The translations under genes and the position numbers were made by a program. A stretch of 20,143 bases of DNA, taken from CAYWGR01 sp964458015 (GTDB taxonomy: Bacteria; Planctomycetota; Planctomycetia; Pirellulales; Thermoguttaceae). Where the stretch lies: contig CAYWGR010000100.1 in the NCBI GenBank assembly GCA_964458015.1, positions 1 through 20,143 on the forward strand. Direction: 5' to 3'. Shown here piece by piece: positions 1 to 7,950 of the stretch; positions within the stretch are counted from its first letter, which is position 1; the number at the start of each line of letters is the position of its first letter. The notes under the pieces are model-generated. The model had not been told where the DNA came from and made no database searches. It saw only the letters and a program-made list of their open reading frames with translations.

Positions 1-24
1 CACAAAATGATGCAAGGCAATAAA

Positions 25-58
25 AGGCAAGGATTCGCATAAACGATGCGAATTGCCT
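25..58 (-). terminator. Rho-independent terminator of the TPR-ExbB-ExbD-toroid operon
   Basis: A stem pairs TTCGCAT (34-40) with ATGCGAA (46-52) around a five-base loop. It is continued by AGGCAA (25-30) pairing with TTGCCT (53-58) after a three-base bulge. Read on the minus strand it lies about 30 bases past the stop codon at 88, and the stem is followed by TTTTATT, as in intrinsic terminators. The bulge makes it imperfect. Confidence 0.6.
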
Positions 59-87
59 GAATTTCCAAGCAAGCAGCACTAGACCGA

Positions 88-2220
88 TTATTTTTCGGCT
101 TTGCCGCCCCGCGGAACCCCAGCATAGAGGGGAAGAAAGCGGTAGTAGACCTCAAGTGTCAGGGTGGCGATGGCCGTGGTAAAAATTCGGCCTCCGTGAC
201 CGCCCCAGAGATCGTTCGTATCCCAAGAGCCGGCCTGCGGTCCTTCTTTGACCTGGCGGTTGACCAGTGCCTTACGGATGGCGTTGTTCCAATGTTCCCA
301 GTGAGTGCCTTGCAACTGATACATGCCCAACGTGGCGTAGTACCAGTAATACAGGTTCGATTGACCTTCGCCGGGCAGTTCGCCGAGCAAGTAATCGCCG
401 GCCTCGTTGCAGGCGGGATGTTCGCGGGCCAAGCCGAGGAACTGCCAGCAAACGAGCGCCTCGGCGGTCATCGGTCGCGAAGGTTGTTCGCCGGGGCGAT
501 AGGAAGCGTGGCCGCCGTATTGGCCGGAGGAAACGCTTTGAAGGTATCGAATAATGCCTTGGCGAGTGCTTTCCGACATGGGAATGCCGGCCAAATCCGC
601 GCTCTTAAGGGCCATCAATTGCCAACCGAGCTGGCTGGTGTCGCCAGGGTCGCCCGGTTTATAGCGCCAGCCGCCGCCCTTCGGATCTTGGGCCGCAGCC
701 GTGTAGGCGACAGCTCGACTGACGGCATCCCGCAGCCTGCGATCGCGCGTTAAGCCGTAAGCTTCGCTCAAGGCACAAGCGGCCATGGCGTGGGAATACA
801 TGAACTCGAACGAAGCGGCTTTGCCGCCCAGACTGCCGTCGGCCGCTTGGATTTGCATGAGGTATTCCAGACCGCGGCGAATATCGTTTCGATAGGGGCC
901 TTCGAGATGGTTGTGGCCCGAGCCAAGGAACGCCAGCAAGGCCAAGCCGGTCATGGCGCTGTCGGCATTGGTTCCCGCGTTCAGCCGATTGCGTCCCAGC
1001 ACGTTCGATTCTTTACCGGCTCCATGGGCACGAGGATCCCAACGACCGTCGGCCGCTTGATGGTCGGCCAGCCATTTCAGAGCTTTTTTCACGGCGGCTT
1101 CGGTTTCGGCCGTTCCACCATGACTTTGTGCGATGCCGGCGCGATTGGGGGCGACACGAAGCCGGTAAGCATCGGGCACGGGGCCGGCGCCACGGTTGCG
1201 GGCGATTCCCGGCAACCCAAGATCGGGTGTGCCCGAGGAAGCCAACTCCGCGCCACCCGTGCCGCTTGCGCTGCCAGTGCCGCCGACAGTTCCTTTGCCC
1301 GACAAACCCGCGATGGACGGGGCGCTCATGCGGCTCGACGCCGTGCCGACGCCGGCGGCGCCGCCTTCGTCGTAAGCAGAATCTTTCATAATGCTGCCTT
1401 CGACAACTTTCACCGGCTTGAGCCGCATCGCATTCGCGGCATCGGCCGTGGCGCTCAGTGGTGATGTCGTGTCGCTCTCGGTCATCTTCGGCAACGGAAC
1501 AATCTGCTGGAGCAGCGCCACGGGCATATCGTCGGACGACGACCGCTTCGGTTGGGCGGAAGAAGCGTCATGAGTCAATCGACTAGACGATGCAATAACG
1601 GTGGGCACATTGAGCTGCGGCGCGTCGCGACGTTGGGCCGCGGGCGCTTCGATGGTTTCGGCCGATTGGTCCGACGACGTGCGGCCGGCGGCTTCGGCCA
1701 CGGCGTTTGCTTTCGAGGCCAACGATTTTGCATCGGCCAGGGCTACATGTTCAAGGGCTGCATCGCCCGGCAACTTCGAGTCTTCGGTGCGGACCGTCCG
1801 TTTCGGTTCGACGGGTTTGTCGGCCTCGCCGCGATCAAGGGCCACGTCGTCCGGCCGCGCGACCGTATCGCTGGGGAAAGCTTCCCAAGGTTGATCTTTG
1901 ACTTGGGTAACTTCGGAGCCCGCGCCGCCGGGCGGCAATTTGTCGTTGGGACCGTCGCCCAGCATCACATGCACGACCGGCTCGACCGTCGGCGGGATCG
2001 GCGTAATGATTTCCACGGTAGCGGCGTAGCCTGCCAACAGCAAATGTGCGAGAAGCGACATCGCCATGCACTTGCGCACCGGCTTGTATTGTCCCCAGCG
2101 CGTGTACATTAAAATCGCCAGGCCGACCGTAAAAATCGCCAAGCCAATCCAGAGCAACGCAATCACCAGTTGGATGCTGGTGAGAAACTCCATCAAGTGA
2201 TCGAGTCGGAAGAAGCTCAT
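88..2220 (-). CDS. TonB-like anchored protein with squalene-cyclase-type alpha-toroid domain
   Basis: 710 residues. Two hydrophobic segments open the protein (about 15-40 and 53-72), separated by a basic loop (RWGQYKPVRK). This predicts that the remainder lies outside the cytoplasm. The second segment contains S55-x3-H59, the SxxxH arrangement of the TonB transmembrane helix, followed by a Pro/Val stretch. Residues about 73-370 are a low-complexity Ala/Ser/Gly/Pro linker with no recognisable domain. Residues about 374-700 form a prenyltransferase/squalene-cyclase-like alpha-toroid with repeated QAADGRW- and QDPKGGGWRY-type motifs. The Asp-rich catalytic motif of true squalene cyclases was not seen, so a structural or binding role is more likely than terpene cyclisation. 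It is the last gene after TPR, ExbB and ExbD genes, 84 bases below ExbD. No convincing Shine-Dalgarno precedes the ATG. The fold assignment is firm; the function is inferred. Confidence 0.85.
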   Translation of the reverse strand: MSFFRLDHLMEFLTSIQLVIALLWIGLAIFTVGLAILMYTRWGQYKPVRKCMAMSLLAHLLLAGYAATVEIITPIPPTVEPVVHVMLGDGPNDKLPPGGAGSEVTQVKDQPWEAFPSDTVARPDDVALDRGEADKPVEPKRTVRTEDSKLPGDAALEHVALADAKSLASKANAVAEAAGRTSSDQSAETIEAPAAQRRDAPQLNVPTVIASSSRLTHDASSAQPKRSSSDDMPVALLQQIVPLPKMTESDTTSPLSATADAANAMRLKPVKVVEGSIMKDSAYDEGGAAGVGTASSRMSAPSIAGLSGKGTVGGTGSASGTGGAELASSGTPDLGLPGIARNRGAGPVPDAYRLRVAPNRAGIAQSHGGTAETEAAVKKALKWLADHQAADGRWDPRAHGAGKESNVLGRNRLNAGTNADSAMTGLALLAFLGSGHNHLEGPYRNDIRRGLEYLMQIQAADGSLGGKAASFEFMYSHAMAACALSEAYGLTRDRRLRDAVSRAVAYTAAAQDPKGGGWRYKPGDPGDTSQLGWQLMALKSADLAGIPMSESTRQGIIRYLQSVSSGQYGGHASYRPGEQPSRPMTAEALVCWQFLGLAREHPACNEAGDYLLGELPGEGQSNLYYWYYATLGMYQLQGTHWEHWNNAIRKALVNRQVKEGPQAGSWDTNDLWGGHGGRIFTTAIATLTLEVYYRFLPLYAGVPRGGKAEK

Positions 2221-2304
2221 GGATTGTTGTTTTGTTGCGTAAGGTATGAGAAAGGCGTCATTCTCTACTCATTTCGGTGCGTTTCATGCACTAAATAAAT
2301 TCAA

Positions 2305-2724
2305 CTATTTATTCTGTGTAATCGAACGCACGGTAATGCCCAGGTCTTGGATGCCTGCGCGTTTGCAGGCGGTCAATACCGATGCGACGTTCTGGAACTC
2401 GCCACGCGCGTCGCCGCGGACCAATACGCCTAGCTCGCTATACTGTCGCCGGGCGGCAGCCAATTGCGTGGTCAATTGTTCGAGCGTCACCACGTTTTTA
2501 TCGAGCGTGATCGTGCCGTCGCGGAATACGTTGACTTCCTTGCGCGTCGGGGCAGCGGTCAGCGTTCCGCGATCGACCACCTCGGGCACTCGCAGCCCGA
2601 TCTTCCGCTCGTCGTCGACGAAGCGGGTGCCCAACATGAAGAAAATAATTAGCAAAAACATGACGTCGAGCATCGCCGTCAGGTTCAAGGTCGGTTCTTC
2701 GTCGAGATGGGTTTTCAGGGGCAT
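2305..2724 (-). CDS. ExbD/TolR-family biopolymer transport protein
   Basis: 139 residues, the normal ExbD/TolR length. A short cytoplasmic N-terminus leads into one transmembrane helix (about 16-34) with Asp20 in the context LTAMLDVMFLL, the conserved proton-carrying aspartate of the family. The periplasmic remainder has the usual ExbD alpha/beta pattern, including GVLVRGDARGEF. With the upstream ExbB homologue it should form an inner-membrane proton channel that energises a partner, probably the TonB-like protein encoded next. It lies 67 bases after exbB and 84 bases before the toroid gene. No clear Shine-Dalgarno is visible before the ATG, and the leader is a run of CCCTAATC-type repeats. 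Only one ExbD is present, whereas some such clusters carry two. Confidence 0.93.
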   Translation of the reverse strand: MPLKTHLDEEPTLNLTAMLDVMFLLIIFFMLGTRFVDDERKIGLRVPEVVDRGTLTAAPTRKEVNVFRDGTITLDKNVVTLEQLTTQLAAARRQYSELGVLVRGDARGEFQNVASVLTACKRAGIQDLGITVRSITQNK

Positions 2725-2791
2725 AGTGATAGCGATCAGGGATTAGGGATTGGGGATTAGCAAATTACTACTAACCGCGTTTTGTTTTCCA

Positions 2792-3655
2792 TTACGAGGC
2801 GACGGTTGCCGTGGTACGATGGGATTTGGCAGGGCTGGATTTTTTGTCGTGCAAATCCTCGGCCGAGATCACGTTGACCACTTCCTGTGCGAGTTTATCG
2901 ATTTCGATCACCAGCCGATCCACGCGGCTGACGAAAAACACATAAAGAATCGAGGCGGGAATCGCAACGCCCAATCCGCCGGCGGTGTTCAGCAGAGCCT
3001 TGGCGATGCCGCCGGCCAGAAGTTCGGCGCGGCCCAAGGCATCGGAGGCGGCAATGACGTTGAACGTTTGGATCATGCCCAAGACGGTGCCCATCAAGCC
3101 CAGCAATGGTCCGACGGTGGCCACGCCGTAAAAAACGCGCAGGTATTGCCGCAGTCCATTGGTTGCGCGCTCGCCGGCGTCGATCACGCCTTGCTCCACT
3201 TCGACGCCTGGCCGACCCCATTTGCGAATCGCGCCGGCAAACACTTGCGCGACGGGGCTCCCGTTCTCTTCACACAGTTCCAACGCCTGCTCGCGGTCGA
3301 TTTCGCCGGTCCGCAATTGTTGTAAAAATCGCGTAACAAACGGCCGGGGAATCACACGGCTTCTTCGCAAGCTGATCGCTCGTTCCAAGGTAAATGCCAC
3401 CAGCAGGAACGAGCATAGCAAGATCGCGTACATCAACGGGCCGGCATCGTGGACGATCTTTTGCAGGTCGGTTGTTGGGATATACGCCCGTTGCTCGGCG
3501 GCGGCTTCGCCTCCTTCGGTCGGCTTGACGGCCACGGCCGAAGGCCCTGCCTCGCCTTGCGCGTAGGTTTGTATTTGTCCAAAGATGCACCATGCGTATG
3601 CTGCCAATGCTAGCAACATCGCCCGGAATAGAAACATTGTTTTATGCGTTTTCAT
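2792..3655 (-). CDS. MotA/TolQ/ExbB-family proton channel protein
   Basis: 287 residues. The N-terminus has a signal-like hydrophobic stretch (about 7-33), then an exported linker, then the three helices of the ExbB/TolQ core at about 71-95, 173-196 and 218-243. The second core helix carries the family signature GPLLGLMGTVLGM, and the third has the conserved NTAGGLGVAIPA stretch that lines the channel. An extra N-terminal exported segment is common in ExbB homologues outside proteobacteria. It should assemble with the ExbD product into a proton-motive-force-driven motor in the inner membrane. The gene starts 25 bases after the TPR gene stop, and AGGA lies about 12 bases before the ATG. ExbB and TolQ cannot be distinguished from sequence alone. 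Confidence 0.93.
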   Translation of the reverse strand: MKTHKTMFLFRAMLLALAAYAWCIFGQIQTYAQGEAGPSAVAVKPTEGGEAAAEQRAYIPTTDLQKIVHDAGPLMYAILLCSFLLVAFTLERAISLRRSRVIPRPFVTRFLQQLRTGEIDREQALELCEENGSPVAQVFAGAIRKWGRPGVEVEQGVIDAGERATNGLRQYLRVFYGVATVGPLLGLMGTVLGMIQTFNVIAASDALGRAELLAGGIAKALLNTAGGLGVAIPASILYVFFVSRVDRLVIEIDKLAQEVVNVISAEDLHDKKSSPAKSHRTTATVAS

Positions 3656-3680
3656 CTTCAGCAGTTCCTAAGTGGCCGTG

Positions 3681-6521
3681 TTATTTTGTTGTTGGGGGAT
3701 TTTCCAATTTTTTAAGGCGCTGAGCAGCCTCGTTGACAAACGTGGTTTGGGGATAGTTTTTCAATATTCGTTTGTAGCGCAGCATCGCTTCTCGGCTTTC
3801 ACCCAGCAATTCGTGGCATTTGCCGGCTTGCAGCAAGGCGCCGGCTTGCCACGTGGGATAGGCGTATAAAATCTCCAAGGCCGAGTATTCCCGTAAAGCG
3901 GATTCAAAGTTTTTCTGGTGAAAATAGGATTCGCCGATCATCCATTGAGCCATGGCGGCGGTTTCGGTTTTTGCTCCGGCGGCCGAGCGGATCACCCGCT
4001 TGTAGGCTTGCCGGGCGCCCTCGAAATCGGCCTGATCGGCCAGGCATCGCCCTAATAGATAATCGACTTCGTATTGCTGCTCGAAGTTGGGAAAATTGCC
4101 GGCAATCTTCGATACGATGCCATAGGCGTCGCGCCACTGGCTTTGCTGGGCCAGCAATTGGGCTCGCCGCAGAAGAATCATCGCCATCCAGGGCTCGTGT
4201 TGATCCTTGACCTGCTCGGCCAGACGTTCTAAACGAGGCCCGGCCGCCGCATAATCCGCTTGGCGATAACAAGCCTCGGCGATCCAAAATTCGGCGATCA
4301 ACTTTCGCTGGGTATTCGGGAACTCCTTCAGGAAGGCATCGAAGGCCTCGCGCACCTTGGGCCAATCCGACTTGGCCGCTTGGACTTGCCCCTTGAGAAA
4401 CAGGGCGAATTCACGCACTTTCGCAGCATCCTGCGGCGAAACGCCCGGCACGGCGTCTTTGCGGTTCAATACTTCGTCGGCCAACTTGGTCGCATTGTCG
4501 AGGTCTTTGGCATCCAGGGCCTTTTGGGCTAGCCGGCAGGTGGCGTCGGCCCAAAAACGGCTTTGCGGAAAATCCTTGCGCAACCGTTCGAACAACCGGT
4601 TGGCATCGTCCGCCTTGTTCAACTCCAGGAGCGACCACGCCCATTCGTAACAGACGGCATCGAGCTTGGGAAACTGCGGATAGTCTTTCGCAAGCCGTTC
4701 ATAAAGCACGGCCGCCTGCTGCGGCTGTTTCAATTTTTCACGAAGCCGAGCGGCGGCCAACAGGGCGTCGCCATGCTGTTTGCTCTTCGGGTATTTGTCG
4801 ATCACCTGCTGGTACATCGACAAGGCGGGCTCGCTTTGGCCAAGCTGATCGAGGATCTGCCCACGCGCCAAAGCGGCTTCGGCTGCGATGGCCTCGGGCG
4901 GATTTTTTTGGAGCACTTCGTCGAACAGCGCGGCAGCCTCGGGCAACTTGCCGGTCTTGAATTGGCTCCAGGCGAGGCCAAGCTTTCCGGTCAATTGCTG
5001 CTCAGCCGAGTTGCCGGTCGTCGCCAATCGGCCTGATAATTCGTTCGACCATGCCACGTCATTGGCGTCATAGGCAGCCTCGGCCAACAGAGCGGTTGCC
5101 GGAGCAGCCAGCGGGTGCTGCGGCTGTTTGGCGATGAAATCGGCATAGAGTTTTTTGGCTTTATCGAGTTGCCCCGTGCGCGCATAACAGACAGCCAAGA
5201 CGCCGGCGCCTTTCAAAGCGGCTTCACCTGCTGGATTCCCCTGGAAAAAGGCTTCCAAGGGGGCAATGCCCTCGGCGTATTTCTTGACGGCCAGAAACAG
5301 CGAACCGTTGGTCAGCAAAGCATCGGCCTTGAGTTGCCCCGAGGCGTCTTTCACCACCGGCTGCAAGGCGGCCAAGGCATCTTCATAACGCTTGAGCCCC
5401 TCGTAGCTGACGGCCAAAAGGTAACGGTTTTCAAGATCCTGGGGACCGCTGTTTTTGGCCGCCGCCAGCGGTTCCAAGATGGATGCCGCCTTGGCGAAAT
5501 CTTTTCGCTCGACCAGCGATCGGGCAACGAGCCTTCGCACATCCGCAAGCACGGGGCTTTTTGCAAAACGTTTCTCGAACTCGGCCGATAGACCGTCAAC
5601 GCTTGCATAATCCTTTTTCTGCAGCGCCGCCTGAATTTTGCCTCGCAGGGCTTGGGCAAAAAGTTCATCGCCGGAAGCAGGGGCGGCCAGTACGGCATCG
5701 AACTGCTTGACGGCCTCATCGGGCTTCTGAAGTTTCAACAGACAAAGCCCTCGCCCGAGCCGGGCGTTGGGTTGCCATGAGCTGGAGGCCAATCGGGTCT
5801 CGAATGCCGAAAAACTTTCGATGGCCGCATCGTAACGCCCGGTTGTATATTGCAAAGCGCCGAGATGGAATTGCGCGGCGTCGGCCAAAACGCTGCCCGG
5901 CTTGCTGGCTACGGCGAGATAAAGCCGCTCGGCCTCTTCGGCCTGGTTTTGCTTTTCCAAGGTTCGCCCCAACCCAAAGCGGCAATCGTCCTGCATTCGC
6001 CCTTCGGGAAATTGCGTAAGTCCTTTACGGAAATACCCGGCAGCGGCTGGGAGATCATTATTCGTCAGCGCGATGTCGCCCAGGTAGGGCAAAACAAAAG
6101 CTCCAAGCCGGTCGTCGGGGTATTTCGCCAGAAAACTTTCCAAACCCGGCTTCGCGACGGCATAGTTACTGGCGAGATAGGCGGCCTCGGACGACCTAAA
6201 CAGCGCAGCCCGCGCATATTTCCCGTTTGGCTCAAGGGATGTGTATTTCTTAAATTGTTCCTGGGCCTCTTTCAACTTGCCTAGTTGAAGCTGAACTTCG
6301 CCCAGGAAGAAAATGCACTGGTTTGCCCGGCGGTCGTTGGGATATTTTTGCAGAAAGGCTTGGAACTCGACATCGGCCAGTTTCCATTGTTGCCGGTCGT
6401 AATTGCCGGCGGCCACGGCAAACTGATCATCGGCCTCGTCGGCGCGCAGCGCAGCGGCCGATCCGGCAAATATCTCCAGGGCAATGATGCCGGCCAAGGC
6501 GCGGCAAATACAGGTGTGCAT
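3681..6521 (-). CDS. Exported tetratricopeptide-repeat protein
   Basis: The likely start is the ATG at 6521, giving 946 residues. It is followed by a Sec-type signal peptide (cleavage plausible after ALRA, residue 27) and preceded by AGGGG four bases upstream. A longer in-frame start at 6701 would bury the signal peptide and overlap the upstream regulator gene. The mature protein is almost entirely TPR and half-TPR units with the YPxxxxAxxAxxxLGxxxxxxG pattern. Examples are the KYPNDRRANQCIFFLG region near the N-terminus and the final NYPQTTFVNEAAQRLKKLE. This resembles BamD and CpoB/YbgF-type periplasmic scaffolds. As first gene of an ExbB/ExbD operon it probably serves as the periplasmic partner or scaffold of that machine, as CpoB does for Tol-Pal. 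That role is inferred from context. Confidence 0.88.
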   Translation of the reverse strand: MHTCICRALAGIIALEIFAGSAAALRADEADDQFAVAAGNYDRQQWKLADVEFQAFLQKYPNDRRANQCIFFLGEVQLQLGKLKEAQEQFKKYTSLEPNGKYARAALFRSSEAAYLASNYAVAKPGLESFLAKYPDDRLGAFVLPYLGDIALTNNDLPAAAGYFRKGLTQFPEGRMQDDCRFGLGRTLEKQNQAEEAERLYLAVASKPGSVLADAAQFHLGALQYTTGRYDAAIESFSAFETRLASSSWQPNARLGRGLCLLKLQKPDEAVKQFDAVLAAPASGDELFAQALRGKIQAALQKKDYASVDGLSAEFEKRFAKSPVLADVRRLVARSLVERKDFAKAASILEPLAAAKNSGPQDLENRYLLAVSYEGLKRYEDALAALQPVVKDASGQLKADALLTNGSLFLAVKKYAEGIAPLEAFFQGNPAGEAALKGAGVLAVCYARTGQLDKAKKLYADFIAKQPQHPLAAPATALLAEAAYDANDVAWSNELSGRLATTGNSAEQQLTGKLGLAWSQFKTGKLPEAAALFDEVLQKNPPEAIAAEAALARGQILDQLGQSEPALSMYQQVIDKYPKSKQHGDALLAAARLREKLKQPQQAAVLYERLAKDYPQFPKLDAVCYEWAWSLLELNKADDANRLFERLRKDFPQSRFWADATCRLAQKALDAKDLDNATKLADEVLNRKDAVPGVSPQDAAKVREFALFLKGQVQAAKSDWPKVREAFDAFLKEFPNTQRKLIAEFWIAEACYRQADYAAAGPRLERLAEQVKDQHEPWMAMILLRRAQLLAQQSQWRDAYGIVSKIAGNFPNFEQQYEVDYLLGRCLADQADFEGARQAYKRVIRSAAGAKTETAAMAQWMIGESYFHQKNFESALREYSALEILYAYPTWQAGALLQAGKCHELLGESREAMLRYKRILKNYPQTTFVNEAAQRLKKLENPPTTK

Positions 6522-6525
6522 GATA

Positions 6526-6584
6526 CCCCTGATTTTAGCCGCGGAGGCAAGGGGGATACAAGGTCTAGGGGGGGCTAAAACCAG
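6526..6584 (-). promoter_or_regulatory. Leader stem-loop next to the TPR gene ribosome-binding site
   Basis: Bases 6529-6540 (CTGATTTTAGCC) pair with 6573-6584 (GGCTAAAACCAG) in a 12-pair stem with one G.U wobble and a 32-base loop. On the minus-strand transcript the foot of the stem overlaps the first two bases of the AGGGG Shine-Dalgarno (6526-6530) of the TPR gene. The hairpin lies 23 bases after the stop of the upstream regulator gene. No U-run follows, so it does not look like an intrinsic terminator. It may modulate initiation. Confidence 0.4.
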
Positions 6585-6607
6585 AATTACCCGCAATCGG
6601 GGGGAAG

Positions 6608-7795
6608 TTAATCGCGATTGTTGCTCTCGAACTTGGTTGTGCCGTGCTTGCGGCGATATTCGCCCGGCGTGCAACCGATTCGACGGTGAAATACTTCGCA
6701 AAAATAACCGGGCGAGCGAAAGCCAGCCTTTTCGGCCACCAGGGCTGTTGATAGCCCTGTCCGCGTGAGCAGTTCCTGCGACTTGGCCAATTGTACGCGA
6801 AGGATTTCTTGCTTGGGAGTGCGTCCCAAGAGTTTCACGAATCGGCGTTCCAGCGTGCTTCGCGAAATATCGAGGGCATCGGCCACATTCACTACGCCCA
6901 ACGATTCGCCGACATGCTCGCGAATCAGCCGAATCGCGGCCGCTACTTGTCGGTCCGCAATGCCGATTGCGTCGCTCGACTGCCGAACCACTAGCCCTCG
7001 TGGAGGAAGCTCGCGGATTTTTTTGGGCGGTTTGCCACCGGCCATCAAACGATCCAACAGCGCGGCGGCTTCGTAGCCGATTTGCTCGGGATTTACGTCG
7101 ATACTACTCAATGGTGGATTCGATAGCCCGCAAAGATGCTCGTCGTTGTTCACTCCAATCACCGCGACTTCGTCGGGCACGAGAATTTTTGCGCGCAGGC
7201 ATGCATCCAGCACTTGCAGGCCTCGATCGTCGTCGCAGGCCATGATGCCGACGGGCTTGGGCAGCTTGGCCAACCATCGGGCGAGTCGTTCTTGTTCTTG
7301 CTCCCATGCCAAGTCGCCGCGGCCGGTGGAACGAGGTTGATAAACCTCGCAACGATAGCCCGCCTCATCGACCAATTCGCGGAAATAATCGCAGCGGGCG
7401 TCGAGAAAACGATTCTGACCGCGCGATGCGGCACAGAACCCGAATCGCTCGAGCCCCGAGGCGAGAAACTGCTGAAAAGCCAACTGGGCGACGGCGCGGT
7501 TGTCGGGACCGATGCCGGGCAGGCTGAGATCCGCCAATGCGTTGCGAACGTCAACGACCGGCAATCGCGGACGCAGCACCGCTTTGGCCATCCGGCGATT
7601 ATCGATTCGTGCCAGGATGCCATCTCCCTGCCAATGAGCCAGCCACGGCGGCGGAGGAGCGTCGAGCCCTTGCGGACGAAAATAAACCGACCACGGCCCA
7701 TGCTCGCGCGCATATTGAGCGATGCCGCGCAACAGACCTCGTCCGTAGGCAAGCGACGTTTCGATTAATAATGCGACATGCGGCGGTTTCGACAT
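6608..7795 (-). CDS. XylR-like AraC-family transcriptional regulator
   Basis: 395 residues from the ATG at 7795, chosen because MSKPPHVALLIETS is the usual N-terminus of this family. Upstream in-frame codons add 29 residues without family character. Residues about 5-270 form a LacI/periplasmic-binding-protein-like sensor domain, including VAVIGVNNDEHLCGLSNPPL. This is typical of XylR regulators that bind sugars. Residues about 285-390 are a two-helix-turn-helix AraC DNA-binding domain, with DISRSTLERRF in the first and KAGFRSPGYFCEVFHRRIG in the second, ending CTPGEYRR. It is transcribed divergently from the ceramidase-fold gene 155 bases away, so it probably controls that cluster in response to a sugar-like ligand. 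The ligand is unknown. A -10-like TATACT sits only six bases before the ATG, so the transcript may be leaderless. Confidence 0.92.
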   Translation of the reverse strand: MSKPPHVALLIETSLAYGRGLLRGIAQYAREHGPWSVYFRPQGLDAPPPPWLAHWQGDGILARIDNRRMAKAVLRPRLPVVDVRNALADLSLPGIGPDNRAVAQLAFQQFLASGLERFGFCAASRGQNRFLDARCDYFRELVDEAGYRCEVYQPRSTGRGDLAWEQEQERLARWLAKLPKPVGIMACDDDRGLQVLDACLRAKILVPDEVAVIGVNNDEHLCGLSNPPLSSIDVNPEQIGYEAAALLDRLMAGGKPPKKIRELPPRGLVVRQSSDAIGIADRQVAAAIRLIREHVGESLGVVNVADALDISRSTLERRFVKLLGRTPKQEILRVQLAKSQELLTRTGLSTALVAEKAGFRSPGYFCEVFHRRIGCTPGEYRRKHGTTKFESNNRD

Positions 7796-7801
7796 TCTTA
7801 C

Positions 7802-7830
7802 AGTATAATATCGCGAGGATCGCTCGAAAA
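7802..7830 (-). promoter_or_regulatory. Candidate sigma-70-type promoter of the XylR-like gene
   Basis: On the minus strand TATACT (7802-7807) matches the -10 consensus at five of six positions and overlaps a second match, TATTAT. A weak -35 (TTTTCG, 7825-7830) lies 17 bases upstream. The -10 ends six bases before the ATG at 7795, which predicts transcription starting at or next to the start codon. The weak -35 fits a regulated promoter. Confidence 0.4.
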
Positions 7831-7848
7831 CCCTTTGTGACGAAAAAT

Positions 7849-7863
7849 CGGAATGAGATTCCG
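7849..7863. promoter_or_regulatory. Possible operator palindrome between divergent genes
   Basis: CGGAAT and ATTCCG form a perfect six-base inverted repeat around three bases, inside the 155-base region between the XylR-like regulator and the ceramidase-fold gene. This is a natural place for a regulator site. AraC-family proteins more often bind direct repeats, so assignment to this regulator is a guess. Confidence 0.3.
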
Positions 7864-7950
7864 CAAAATAGGATTGTGCCATACGGGGACCGCCCTGTAA
7901 CCTTAATGATATCCCAAACGGTTCTTGGCAATAGCCGACACAGGTGAACG

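Noticed and set aside
6522..6701. Sixty extra N-terminal residues for the TPR protein
   Set aside because: They would place the signal peptide internally and overlap the regulator gene; the ATG at 6521 has a ribosome site and signal peptide.
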